Assembly: GCA_964407665.1 (NCBI GenBank)
Contig: CAYOWK010000009.1
Coordinates: forward strand, 1-64,000
DNA: 64,000 bases
Origin: CAYOWK01 sp964407665
GTDB taxonomy: Bacteria; Pseudomonadota; Alphaproteobacteria; Caulobacterales; Hyphomonadaceae
Reading direction: 5' to 3'
Below, piece by piece: positions 1 through 6,687 of the stretch. Made by a program: the position numbers and the translations under genes. Numbering within the stretch: position 1 is the stretch's first letter; each line of letters starts with the position of its first letter. Under the pieces are notes generated by a model that did no database searches, had not been told where the DNA came from, and worked only from the letters and a program-made list of their open reading frames with translations.

Positions 1-712
1 CAGCCCCGCGGGCGTTCGCCATGGTCTTCAGGTCGACGACCTTGTCCTTCTGCAGCAGGTCGAACCGGGCTCGTAGGAGCGTCTGCGGGTCGTCCTCCCG
101 GCGCCAGAACACCGAGAGCTCCGGCAGTCCCTTGCGCAGTCCGGGGCCGAGGTCCGCGTGGCTCTCTACGAGGCGCGCCATGTGCTCGAGGCGGCGCTCC
201 TCGTCCGCCGTGATGCTGTTCTGGCCGCTGCGCCGGGCCTGCTCATAGGAGCCCCACGCCAGGTCCCAGACGCGATGGGCAAGGCCCGCCTTCTTTGCCA
301 GCTGCTGGAGCTCGGCCGGCGCGTAGAGTTTGCGGGCCTGTCCGTAGCCGGCCTCGATCAGCAGGTTGCGGATCTCCGTCGGGCTGCGCGCAAACTGGCC
401 CGAGTCCTCGTCCGGCTGGACGACAAACCGCGAGCGGTAGGCTGCGAGCCCTTCCAGCAGCCGGACGTGCGCAGCAGAGCCGAAACCCAGAGCCGCCGAC
501 CGCTTCAGCCTGGCGCGCCGGGCCGGGTTGTAATCGCTGCTGTACCACCACGAAGCTGGATCTCGCGAAAGCGTCGAGAGGTCGGACGATCCAAGGGCCC
601 GCGCCGCGTGATAGGCGGTGTCCGGCATCCACAAGTGGACGCCTTCCTGCGGTCCCGCCTCCTGGACGAGGTCCATCTGCTTCGGCTTGGCGGCGCGGGG
701 CTTGCGGGTCAT
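1..712 (-). CDS. PD-(D/E)XK exonuclease, RecE/exodeoxyribonuclease VIII-like (3' end missing)
   Basis: The reading frame is open from an ATG at 712 to the window edge (at least 237 residues). The N-terminal part has the pattern of phage exonucleases with a PDDEXK_1/DUF3799 domain: a YHAARALGSSDL start, then SALGFGSAAHVRLLEG, in which the His is a conserved position. The last visible part reads LLRARFDLLQKDKVVDLKT, which gives the catalytic D...D-L-K core. Such enzymes chew double-stranded ends for single-strand-annealing recombination, usually with a RecT/Bet protein nearby. No RecT is visible here, so it may lie to the left. The gene ends the leftward operon and overlaps its upstream neighbour by ATGA. 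Confidence 0.8.
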   Translation of the reverse strand, partial: MTRKPRAAKPKQMDLVQEAGPQEGVHLWMPDTAYHAARALGSSDLSTLSRDPASWWYSSDYNPARRARLKRSAALGFGSAAHVRLLEGLAAYRSRFVVQPDEDSGQFARSPTEIRNLLIEAGYGQARKLYAPAELQQLAKKAGLAHRVWDLAWGSYEQARRSGQNSITADEERRLEHMARLVESHADLGPGLRKGLPELSVFWRREDDPQTLLRARFDLLQKDKVVDLKTMANARGA

Positions 713-903
713 CGTTCCCCCCGCAGCTGCAAGGCGCCCTCAATGACGTTGAGCACGGCCTCCATGGCCTCGTGGACGGCCTCGTCGAAATCGGCAGGCT
801 CACCCTTCGCCCGATTCCTGGCGAACGAGGCGATGGCCGCCTCGTCGCCCTTGTCGGTCGCAAGGCGGCGCAGCTCGAGGGATAGGACGGGCGGCCGGCT
901 CAC
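709..903 (-). CDS. Small phage protein, unknown function
   Basis: This 64-residue acidic, helical-looking protein starts with GTG at 903. The start is chosen because the GTG overlaps the stop of the preceding gene (GTGA) and the end overlaps the exonuclease start (ATGA), which is typical of translational coupling in this operon. The frame stays open further upstream in the form of a longer ORF, but that part has the arginine/proline-rich look of a shadow frame. No recognisable domain. It may be an accessory to the recombination exonuclease because of its position. Confidence 0.6.
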   Translation of the reverse strand: MSRPPVLSLELRRLATDKGDEAAIASFARNRAKGEPADFDEAVHEAMEAVLNVIEGALQLRGER

Positions 904-1016
904 TGCTGCCACCCCGCCGTCAGGATCATGCAGCCGAGGATCGCGGCAGCAGCCATTGCGCAGAAGCCGATCAGGACGAGGAGGTCGCGGATGAAGGTGA
1001 AGATGACCCGGAGCAT
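900..1016 (-). CDS. Very small single-pass membrane protein
   Basis: This 38-residue ORF starts at ATG 1016 (MLRVIFTFIRDLLVLIG) and is almost wholly hydrophobic, with one membrane helix from about residue 9 to 33. It overlaps its neighbours by a few bases on both sides (ATGA with the upstream stop, GTGA with the downstream start), which supports real translation despite its size. Function unknown. Confidence 0.5.
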   Translation of the reverse strand: MLRVIFTFIRDLLVLIGFCAMAAAAILGCMILTAGWQQ

Positions 1017-1438
1017 CAGAACGGCAGCTCCTCGTCGAGGATTTCGGCCGCACGGGCCAGCGCCATCAGCTGGCTGATCGTAATGGGCGCCGGGTTCTCC
1101 CCGGCTTCGACGAACAGAGATTCTTCTGGCGCCGCCCCGCGTAGGCGGTCGGCCAGATCGCGGAAGGGTTGCAGCGCCTCCGAGAGTTTCGCGGTCTGGT
1201 CCTGTCCAAGCTGAACCATGCCGGGGAAGGTCCGGGCCGGGCGCTCGATCTCCGGCGCCGGAAGGCCGAACTGGCTGGCCAGCCATTCCAGCAGCGCCTC
1301 GTCGTCCGAGCAGGCCGCCATCGGGGAAGACTCGGTGATCCGGTAGATCGGACCCTCGACCCGGAAAACCACCCAGCCGCCGTTGGAGCACCGCTCGGCC
1401 CGGATCTGTGTCACGTCACTCGTCAGCTGGACGGACAT
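1016..1438 (-). CDS. Conserved phage protein of unknown function in the leftward operon
   Basis: This 140-residue soluble protein starts at ATG 1438, overlapping the stop of the upstream gene. The N-terminal half is beta-like (VQLTSDVTQIRAERCSNGGW) and the C-terminal half is helical and acidic, ending ILDEELPF. The acidic tail ending in Phe resembles the tails with which single-stranded-DNA-binding proteins recruit partners, but the rest does not show a clear OB fold, so this is only a remark. It sits upstream of the recombination exonuclease in the same operon. Confidence 0.6.
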   Translation of the reverse strand: MSVQLTSDVTQIRAERCSNGGWVVFRVEGPIYRITESSPMAACSDDEALLEWLASQFGLPAPEIERPARTFPGMVQLGQDQTAKLSEALQPFRDLADRLRGAAPEESLFVEAGENPAPITISQLMALARAAEILDEELPF

Positions 1439-1683
1439 CACAGGCCCTCCGCCGAGGGCTGGACCACGCAATGCTCGAGCCGGACCAGCCGGGACGTCAC
1501 CGCGGGCTGGCCATCTTTGCTGGCCCGTCCGAAGCAGCCCGTCACGTACACCGACCCCTGCAGCGGGTAGGCAAACTCGACCAGAAGATCCGCGTGCACG
1601 AACCCCGTCGCCGGGTCCGTCCAGGTCACCCGAGCGCCGGCCTCGATCTTCCTGGCGGGGGCTGCGGTGGTCGTGCTGTGCAT
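1438..1683 (-). CDS. First gene of the leftward early operon, unknown function
   Basis: This 81-residue protein starts at ATG 1683, preceded by AAGGGGA as a ribosome binding site 8 nt upstream. It begins with a short Thr/Ala-rich stretch, and the middle is beta-rich (ARVTWTDPATGFVHADLL). No family recognised. As the promoter-proximal gene behind PL it should be the first leftward gene made after induction. Confidence 0.6.
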   Translation of the reverse strand: MHSTTTAAPARKIEAGARVTWTDPATGFVHADLLVEFAYPLQGSVYVTGCFGRASKDGQPAVTSRLVRLEHCVVQPSAEGL

Positions 1684-1711
1684 GGTTGGTTCCCCTTCTG
1701 ACGAGGGGCAC

Positions 1712-1739
1712 CATGAACATCAGGTGTTCATTCTGTCAA
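1712..1739 (-). promoter_or_regulatory. Early leftward promoter PL with operator in its spacer
   Basis: On the minus strand a perfect TTGACA lies at 1739-1734. Sixteen bases later comes TTCATG (1717-1712), a weak -10. The 4 nt after TTGACA lead directly into the operator palindrome. The rightward promoter at 2810-2837 has exactly the same spacing, which is the main support. A transcript from here would start about 20 nt before the ATG at 1683. Confidence 0.6.
1713..1731. promoter_or_regulatory. Repressor operator OL1
   Basis: ATGAACATCAGGTGTTCAT is an inverted repeat with perfect 7-bp arms around a 5-bp centre. It lies between the -35 and -10 of PL, so bound repressor would block polymerase. 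Confidence 0.65.
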
Positions 1740-1748
1740 ACAGAAAAT

Positions 1749-1763
1749 GAACACACGGTGTTC
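1749..1763. promoter_or_regulatory. Repressor operator OL2
   Basis: GAACACACGGTGTTC has the same GAACA-N5-TGTTC pattern as OL1. The centres of OL1 and OL2 are 34 bp apart, about three helical turns, so two repressor dimers would lie on the same face of the DNA. Confidence 0.6.
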
Positions 1764-1827
1764 GTTCTGCGTTTTTCCGGTTGAGCTGCAGCGAGACTTG
1801 GCGGCCAGAATGAACGTCCGGCGGTGT

Positions 1828-1856
1828 TGACCCGATGGCGAACCGGCCGTTCTGTT
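1828..1856 (+). promoter_or_regulatory. Possible promoter of the immunity-region lipoprotein
   Basis: TTGACC at 1828-1833 and TTCTGT at 1851-1856 are separated by 17 bp, ahead of the lipoprotein start at 1879. No complete operator overlaps it, so it could be active in the lysogen. Confidence 0.35.
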
Positions 1857-1878
1857 GAGCCTGCTTTTGGGGGGTGCG

Positions 1879-2205
1879 ATGCGGTTTCTAGCGGCGGCGA
1901 TCATGGCGCTTGCGCTCACGGCTTGCGCGACGGTTCAGCACTCGGATGTGGTCGAACCGGTTGAGGCCGCGGCTCTGAGTTGTGAGGATATCGCCAGGGC
2001 CGGCCTCGCCTCACGCAAGGTGATCGAGGACAACGTCGTCCTCATGGCGCGAGTATTTGCCAACGCCATGGATGTGCTGATGCCGATAACGGACAACACA
2101 GGCATCTACGCAAACCGAGACGCGCTGCGGCAGTTGGAAATGCACCGCGCGAACTACTTAGCCAAGGGCTGCCCGGCCGGGCCGTTCGGTGGGGTGCCGT
2201 TCTGA
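1879..2205 (+). CDS. Phage-encoded lipoprotein in the immunity region
   Basis: This 108-residue protein starts at ATG 1879 behind a GGGGGG stretch. It has a clear lipoprotein signal: MRFLAAAIMALALTACA, with the lipidated Cys at residue 16. The mature part has two further Cys (in ALSCEDIA and AKGCPAG), which might form a disulphide. The gene lies between PL and the repressor and is read in the opposite direction to both, the place where temperate phages often carry lysogen-expressed genes. Phage lipoproteins expressed by lysogens often block superinfection. That role here is an inference. It overlaps the next gene (TGATG). Confidence 0.7.
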   Translation: MRFLAAAIMALALTACATVQHSDVVEPVEAAALSCEDIARAGLASRKVIEDNVVLMARVFANAMDVLMPITDNTGIYANRDALRQLEMHRANYLAKGCPAGPFGGVPF

Positions 2206-2384
2206 TGACGCAAGTCCTGAAGAGCCTGGGCAAGATGCTCTTCTTCGCGGCGTGCGGATTTGCTGTGACACTGGGCGTTGCAGCCGCTGGCGCGCTGATC
2301 TGGTGGGTGCATTTCGAATTCTGGCGCGACAGCGCAATCGAAGCCGATACCACCTACGAATCTGTAGCCCGGCAGATGCAGTGA
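2205..2384 (+). CDS. Small single-pass membrane protein coupled to the lipoprotein
   Basis: This 59-residue protein starts at ATG 2205, overlapping the stop of the lipoprotein gene. A membrane helix spans about residues 11-36 (MLFFAACGFAVTLGVAAAGA), followed by Trp-Trp and a short polar C-terminus. Translational coupling suggests that it works with the lipoprotein. No family recognised. The gene ends 13 nt before the convergent repressor gene. Confidence 0.6.
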   Translation: MTQVLKSLGKMLFFAACGFAVTLGVAAAGALIWWVHFEFWRDSAIEADTTYESVARQMQ

Positions 2385-2397
2385 AGTCTGGCGGAGC

Positions 2398-2745
2398 TTA
2401 GGCGATCGCCTTCAGCATCCGGGTCGCCATTTCCAGCCGCTGCGGGTCCATGCTGCGGATCAGGCGCATCAAGTCGATGACCTCGCCCTCCTTGGTGGGA
2501 TCTACCGTCAGCAGCTCAGCCGGCGAGCAGTGCAGCGCCTCGGCCACGGCCTCCAGGATGGGCTGCGAATAGGGCTGCTCGCCCCGCTCGATCCTGCCGA
2601 GGCTGACGCGCGAAATGAGGGGCTCGCCCGGCTCCCGCTCCAGCCGTTCCTCCAGACGCTGAAGCGTGAGTCCGCGATGCTGCCGCCAGGCGCGTATGTG
2701 GTGTCCAACAGGCTGTGTGATCTTTTTCACAAGCCAACGATACAT
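2398..2745 (-). CDS. XRE-family repressor (CI-like) of the prophage
   Basis: This 115-residue protein starts at ATG 2745 with GAGGAAAGG about 10 nt upstream. A helix-turn-helix domain of the Cro/C1 type covers about residues 18-75; RGLTLQRLEERL is its first part and VSLGRIERGEQPYSQ has the typical recognition-helix pattern. There is no LexA-type peptidase domain, so induction would not be by simple RecA-driven self-cleavage. It lies between the divergent PL and PR regions and is the best candidate to bind the GAACA-N5-TGTTC operators. A degenerate operator overlaps its own start, which fits autoregulation. Confidence 0.8.
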   Translation of the reverse strand: MYRWLVKKITQPVGHHIRAWRQHRGLTLQRLEERLEREPGEPLISRVSLGRIERGEQPYSQPILEAVAEALHCSPAELLTVDPTKEGEVIDLMRLIRSMDPQRLEMATRMLKAIA

Positions 2746-2754
2746 GGGGTGTTC
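2740..2754. promoter_or_regulatory. Degenerate operator over the repressor start
   Basis: ATACATGGGGTGTTC keeps one perfect TGTTC half and 3 of 5 bases in the other half. It covers the repressor start codon. A further lone half site, TGTTCAT, lies at 2776-2782. These could be weak sites for autorepression at high repressor level. Confidence 0.35.
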
Positions 2755-2809
2755 GCCTTTCCTCGACCCGTGGCGTGTTCATTCGTACACTAGGCAAGTT
2801 ACGCAACCG

Positions 2810-2837
2810 TTGACATAAAGAACATCTGGTGTTCATT
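2810..2837 (+). promoter_or_regulatory. Early rightward promoter PR with operator OR1
   Basis: TTGACA (2810-2815) is followed after 4 nt by GAACATCTGGTGTTC (2820-2834), and the -10 TTCATT (2832-2837) overlaps the operator end. Spacing and operator position are identical to PL. Transcription would begin at about 2844-2847, directly at the ATG of the Cro-like gene, so the mRNA is probably leaderless. Confidence 0.6.
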
Positions 2838-2846
2838 GTCCGGCGC

Positions 2847-3095
2847 ATGACGCACCCGCTCAAGATTTGGCTCGCTCGGCAGGAACCCCGTCTCACGATG
2901 GGACAGCTGGCCGAGCGCATTGGCGTCCACCCGATAACGCTGCGGCGGCTGGTCTCGGCACACGAGTCCACATCGCGCGAACTCTTCGAAAAAATCGAAA
3001 CGGTCACGGGCGGCGAACTCAGCGCTGTCGGCCTTTTCGCGCACTACCAGGCGCAGCGAACGGCTCTCCGCCACTCCGCATCCGCCGAGACCTGA
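2847..3095 (+). CDS. Cro-like helix-turn-helix regulator
   Basis: This 82-residue protein has a helix-turn-helix at about residues 17-40 (LTMGQLAERIGVHPITLRRL). The ATG at 2847 is chosen over the in-frame GTG at 2829 because the GTG lies inside the operator and before the expected transcription start. No ribosome binding site precedes the ATG, which fits a leaderless message. As the first rightward gene, divergent from the XRE repressor, it occupies the position of lambda cro and probably competes for the same operators or controls early transcription. Confidence 0.7.
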   Translation: MTHPLKIWLARQEPRLTMGQLAERIGVHPITLRRLVSAHESTSRELFEKIETVTGGELSAVGLFAHYQAQRTALRHSASAET

Positions 3096-3352
3096 CTTTC
3101 GGGTCCACCCGAGGGGTCGGGGGTCCCACACGAACACACTTCCCGCCCCACGGCGGCGGCTCCTGACCCACCCTGGGGGGCCGATCCGACGGGACAACCG
3201 GGAAACGCGCCGGGCGGTGGGCTCTGTTCGCCCGTCCCCCCAACCCAGGGCTGACAGCGTCCGTCAGCCGCCCGGCGCACCCCGTTTCTCCGGCTCTGCC
3301 GGGCAAGGATTGTCCGAGCGGGATCAGCCCGCCGGCGAACAGGAGGCTGGTG
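3096..3352 (+). other. Non-coding leader between the Cro-like gene and the early operon
   Basis: No credible gene is seen in these 257 nt. They hold two inverted repeats: TCGGGT-CC-ACCCGA at 3099-3112 and GGCTGAC-N7-GTCAGCC at 3249-3269. Neither is followed by a T run, so they are not classic terminators. The second contains two copies of the GCTGAC hexamer that is enriched downstream. The region could hold an antitermination or attenuation site. Confidence 0.4.
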
Positions 3353-3853
3353 ATGGCACGTAAGACCCGCGGCAAAGGCGCCGCAGCTAACGACGACACG
3401 TTCGACAACGGCGGCCCCGATGGCGCCGCCCGTCAGCGGAACGGGGCTGACACCGAGGCTGAAACGCCCGGGCAGGGCCACAACTCCAAGAAGGTCGACG
3501 GCGAGTACGTCCGCGGCGCGATCGAGCAGATCCTGGCCGAGGAGGCCGCGATCAAGGCGGCGAAGGACGCCCTCAGCCTGAAGCTGCAGCCGCAGCGCAA
3601 GAAGATCTCCGGGATCATGAAGGGCCTCGTCCAGAGCGATATCAGCACGCGCGTCGTCCAGACGCTGCTGAAAGAGGCCCGGCTGAAAGTGAAGCTGGAG
3701 AACGTGAAGGGCGAGCTGGACGAGGGCCAGCTGGCTGAATTCGAGAGTGTCGTCGAGGCGATGGGCGACTTCGCTGAATTGCCCCTCGGCGCCGCTGCCG
3801 TTGCCGCCGCCGAGGCTGACACCGGCGTGTCAGCCGGCGAACCCGTCCACTAA
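3353..3853 (+). CDS. Charged helical phage protein, possibly GapR/DUF2312-like
   Basis: This 166-residue protein starts at ATG 3353, 6 nt after a perfect AGGAGG. The GTG just before is too close to that site. The first 45 residues are low-complexity and end in GQGHNS. Then come long charged helices (YVRGAIEQILAEEAAIKAAK), a break, VVQTLLKEARLK, and a helical end. The layout of a long helix, a short connecting segment and two short helices is reminiscent of the nucleoid-associated GapR/DUF2312 proteins common in alphaproteobacteria and their phages, but identity is not clear. First gene of the replication operon. Confidence 0.6.
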   Translation: MARKTRGKGAAANDDTFDNGGPDGAARQRNGADTEAETPGQGHNSKKVDGEYVRGAIEQILAEEAAIKAAKDALSLKLQPQRKKISGIMKGLVQSDISTRVVQTLLKEARLKVKLENVKGELDEGQLAEFESVVEAMGDFAELPLGAAAVAAAEADTGVSAGEPVH

Positions 3854-3877
3854 CGGCCGGCTGGGGCAGGGGCTGAC

Positions 3878-4399
3878 ATGACGGGCGTTCGCTGGAGCGA
3901 CGAGGACTTTGCTGAATTCAGCCGCAAACGCGCGGCTGACAAGGCGGTGGTGCGGGATAGCTCAGCGGTAGAGCGGCGGACTCATAATCCGCAGGCCGGG
4001 GGTTCGAGTCCCTCTCCCGCACCCAGCCGTCAGCCAAAGCAGCGTCCCGAGGAAGAACTCCAGAAGGTCGTGGCTGAATACCTCGACTATTCGCTCGTCC
4101 CCCCCGCCCGCTGGCTACACATCCCGAACCAGCGCGGCACCCGCGCCCAGTTCGAGAACGAACTCCTCAAGGCCCTGGGCGTGAAGGCAGGCGCGGCTGA
4201 CGTGCTGGTGTTCACGCCCGGCGGCCGGTTCATCTGGATCGAGCTGAAGTCTGAAACCGGGCGCCTGTCAGCCGAACAGCAGGACTGGCGGGACTGGTGT
4301 CAGACCATCGGCGCGCCGTGGTTCCTCTGCCGCTCGCTGGCTGACGTGATCGAGGCGCTGACGTCCTGCCAGGTGCGGCTGAAGGGGCGGCTGACGTGA
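3878..4399 (+). CDS. VRR-NUC nuclease with a tRNA gene inside its reading frame
   Basis: The 173-residue ORF starts at ATG 3878. Residues 1-24 (MTGVRWSDEDFAEFSRKRA) look like the usual N-terminus of phage VRR-NUC proteins. Residues 25-50 are the in-frame translation of a complete tRNA gene. From residue 57 the VRR-NUC domain is intact: EEELQKVVAEYL, then the PD-(D/E)XK core D108, E122 and K124 (IELKS), then GRLSAEQQDW. VRR-NUC proteins are structure-specific or junction nucleases. The tRNA sits where relatives have a variable linker, and its 75 nt keep the frame. Either the protein is made with a tRNA-coded insert, or translation restarts downstream. No good internal start is visible between 4026 and the domain. 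Confidence 0.75.
   Translation: MTGVRWSDEDFAEFSRKRAADKAVVRDSSAVERRTHNPQAGGSSPSPAPSRQPKQRPEEELQKVVAEYLDYSLVPPARWLHIPNQRGTRAQFENELLKALGVKAGAADVLVFTPGGRFIWIELKSETGRLSAEQQDWRDWCQTIGAPWFLCRSLADVIEALTSCQVRLKGRLT
3951..4025 (+). tRNA. tRNA with CAT anticodon (Met or Ile2 type), nested in the nuclease gene
   Basis: A full cloverleaf can be drawn: acceptor TGCGGGA/TCCCGCA, D stem GCTC/GAGC, anticodon stem GCGGA/TCCGC with loop CTCATAA (anticodon 3983-3985), T stem GGGGG/CCCTC with loop TTCGAGT, and an encoded CCA at 4023-4025. The acceptor has U1-A72 and the discriminator is C, unlike the initiator type. Anticodon CAT could mean elongator Met or, if the C is modified to lysidine, Ile for AUA. It has the same strand as the surrounding ORF and is 25 codons long. 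Confidence 0.9.
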
Positions 4400-4623
4400 T
4401 GGCCGGCCTCGCTCTGATCGCGCTCGGATGGTGGACGCTCGGCCTTGCGGTCGTGTCGCTGTTTCTGACCGGAATCCGCAAGTCTGACTCGCCACCTGTC
4501 TACCGTGCCATGCGGGCCCGGCGACTTTCCACGCTCCGCATGCTGGTCACGGAAGCCTGGATCTGGCCGGTCTACGCCGTCGGTTTGTATGCGCAGCGCG
4601 TTCTCAGGCGGGGGCGGTCATGA
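4399..4623 (+). CDS. Small membrane protein
   Basis: This 74-residue protein starts at ATG 4399 (a GTG directly before is the alternative), overlapping the nuclease stop. It has an N-terminal hydrophobic helix (AGLALIALGWWTLGLAVVSL) and a second, weaker one near residues 48-62 (EAWIWPVYAVGLYAQ), with a basic end. Function unknown. It sits within the early operon, overlapping the MT-A70 gene (TCATGA). Confidence 0.55.
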   Translation: MAGLALIALGWWTLGLAVVSLFLTGIRKSDSPPVYRAMRARRLSTLRMLVTEAWIWPVYAVGLYAQRVLRRGRS

Positions 4624-5195
4624 TCGACTTCGCGCCCCTGCAGCCGCTCTCCTACGGCCTGATCATGATCGACCCGCCGTGGTCGTTCGGCCTGCGCAGC
4701 GCCAAGGGCGCGGCCAAGTCCGCCGAGGGCCACTACCGGACCATGTCGCTGGACGACATCGCCGACCTGCCTGTTCGGGACCTGGCGGGCGGTGACTGCA
4801 TCCTCTGGCTCTGGGCAACCCATCCCATGCTGCCCCAGGCGCTGGCGGTCATGTCCAGCTGGGGTTTCGAGTTCAAGACGTCGGGCGTCTGGGCCAAGCG
4901 CACGCGCCACGGGAAGCTGGCGTTCGGGACTGGCTACTGCCTGCGGTGCGCGTCCGAGCCGTTCCTGATCGGCACGGTCGGTCGCCCCCGGTTCGCAAAG
5001 AACGTCCGCACCGTCGTCGAGGGGCCCGTTCGCGAGCACTCCCGCAAGCCGGACGAGGCTTACACCGCCGCCGAACGGCTGGCGCCGGCCGCCATGCGCC
5101 GGGCTGACATCTTCTCGCGGGAAAGCCGCCCGGGCTGGGACGTCTGGGGCGACGAGGCGGGCAAGTTCACGGTTGGGGAGCCGCTCCATGTCTGA
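4620..5195 (+). CDS. MT-A70 family DNA adenine-N6 methyltransferase
   Basis: This 191-residue protein starts at ATG 4620. It has the MT-A70 signature: DPPW at residues 18-21 for adenine-N6 methylation, followed by HYRTMSLDDIADLPV and ILWLWATHPMLPQAL, both typical of the phage/bacterial branch. The family uses S-adenosylmethionine to make N6-methyladenine. In phages it usually modifies phage DNA, often to escape host restriction. The target sequence cannot be told from the protein. The gene overlaps the helicase start by 8 nt. Confidence 0.85.
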   Translation: MIDFAPLQPLSYGLIMIDPPWSFGLRSAKGAAKSAEGHYRTMSLDDIADLPVRDLAGGDCILWLWATHPMLPQALAVMSSWGFEFKTSGVWAKRTRHGKLAFGTGYCLRCASEPFLIGTVGRPRFAKNVRTVVEGPVREHSRKPDEAYTAAERLAPAAMRRADIFSRESRPGWDVWGDEAGKFTVGEPLHV

Positions 5196-6687
5196 CGAAA
5201 AGACCATCCCGCACAACCTGCCGATGGAGATGGCGATCATCGGGGCCGTGATCGTCGACAACGGCGCCTGGACGCGCGCCGCCGAGCGCCTGTCAGCCGA
5301 GGATTTCTACTCGCCCGTCTGCCGGAAGATCTGGGAGGCGATGTCTCGCGACCTGCTCGCCGGTCGGTCTGTCAGCGCTGTCAGCCTGCAGGCGGTCTTC
5401 GAAGGCGACGCCGAGATCCGGGAAGCGGGTGGGGCGCAGCTATGGGTGAAGCTCTACGACGTGGCCTCCATGGGCCCGGAGACGGGCGACTTCGCCAACA
5501 CCGTCCGCGAGCTGGCCATCCGGCGCCGCATGCTGCAGGCGGCGTGGGACCTGGCCAAGGCCGCTCGCGACATGGCGCCTGCCAAACGCCTGAACGCGCC
5601 AGCCCTGCTGCAGGCTGCACAGGAGCAGATCGCGGGCGTTGCCGTCACGGTCGCCCCGGACAGCTGGCGGCAGTCTCGCTCGTCGATCGTGAACGCCTTG
5701 CGCGAGGTCGTCGAGAACAAGGGGTCGTCCGGGATCCCGACGGGGCTGAAGCGCCTCGATCAGAAGACGGGCGGGCTATTCCGCGGCGAGCTGATCATCG
5801 TCGGCGGCCGCCCAGGCATGGGCAAGTCAGCCTTTGCTGACCAAGTCGAGCAGAACGTGGGGATGCAGGACTCGCCCGATCCCCGAACCGGAGCGCCAGG
5901 ACCGCTGACTGACGAGGGCCGGCGCCGCCGTGTGGTCGCCAAATTTAGCCTCGAGATGGACGACCGTCAGCTGGGCTACCGAGCGGCATCGCGGCTCGCG
6001 CAGCAGATGACGGGCGAGATCATCCCTTACGAGAACTTCCGGCGGGGCGTGCTGACCGAGAAGCAATGGGCGATCATCCAGCGCGCGCTGGAGCAGGCCC
6101 CGGAGATCTTCTGGGACACCACCCCGCACATCAGCCTGCATCACATGAGGACCGCCCTGAAGCGCCTGGTGAAGCGGTACGGACGGCTCGACCTGGTGAC
6201 CACGGACTACATCCAGATCATGGATCAGCAGCGGGAGAAGGGGCAGACCGAGGCCGCTGCCGTGGGCCAGCTGACAAAGGGACTGAAGGCGATCGCGCGC
6301 GAGTTCGACGTGCCGGTGCTGGCGCTGTCGCAACTCTCTCGAGAGGTCGAAAAGCGCGAGGAAAAACGGCCACAAATGGCTGACCTCAGGGACTCGGGAT
6401 CGATCGAGGCGGACGCCGATACGATCCTGCTGCCTTACCGGCCGTACTACTACCTGTCCCGCGAGGCGGATCCCAAGGACCAGAAGAAGGCAGAGCAGCG
6501 CGAGGCTGAGATCGCCCAGACTGAACCCGAGGTGATCATCATCGTCGGCAAGCAGCGCATGGGCTCTCCCGGCGAGGCCAAGATCCACTGGTGTGCCGAG
6601 ACCTCCTACATGGCCTCAGAGCGCTCCGAGGTGACTGGCGGGGCACCGAGGCCCGCTGACGCTGATCTGTTCCAGGAGGCCTTCTGA
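5188..6687 (+). CDS. Phage replicative DNA helicase, DnaB family
   Basis: This 499-residue protein starts at ATG 5188, after GGGGAG; an upstream TTG at 5173 is less likely. The N-terminal DnaB domain (IPHNLPMEMAIIGAVI) is followed by the RecA-like domain with Walker A GGRPGMGKS at residues 206-214, TTDYIQIMD as the Walker B region, and the DLRDSGSIEADADTILLPYR segment near the end. Length and domain order match full bacterial DnaB. It would unwind the fork during phage replication and be loaded by the initiator encoded two genes downstream. Confidence 0.92.
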   Translation: MSDEKTIPHNLPMEMAIIGAVIVDNGAWTRAAERLSAEDFYSPVCRKIWEAMSRDLLAGRSVSAVSLQAVFEGDAEIREAGGAQLWVKLYDVASMGPETGDFANTVRELAIRRRMLQAAWDLAKAARDMAPAKRLNAPALLQAAQEQIAGVAVTVAPDSWRQSRSSIVNALREVVENKGSSGIPTGLKRLDQKTGGLFRGELIIVGGRPGMGKSAFADQVEQNVGMQDSPDPRTGAPGPLTDEGRRRRVVAKFSLEMDDRQLGYRAASRLAQQMTGEIIPYENFRRGVLTEKQWAIIQRALEQAPEIFWDTTPHISLHHMRTALKRLVKRYGRLDLVTTDYIQIMDQQREKGQTEAAAVGQLTKGLKAIAREFDVPVLALSQLSREVEKREEKRPQMADLRDSGSIEADADTILLPYRPYYYLSREADPKDQKKAEQREAEIAQTEPEVIIIVGKQRMGSPGEAKIHWCAETSYMASERSEVTGGAPRPADADLFQEAF

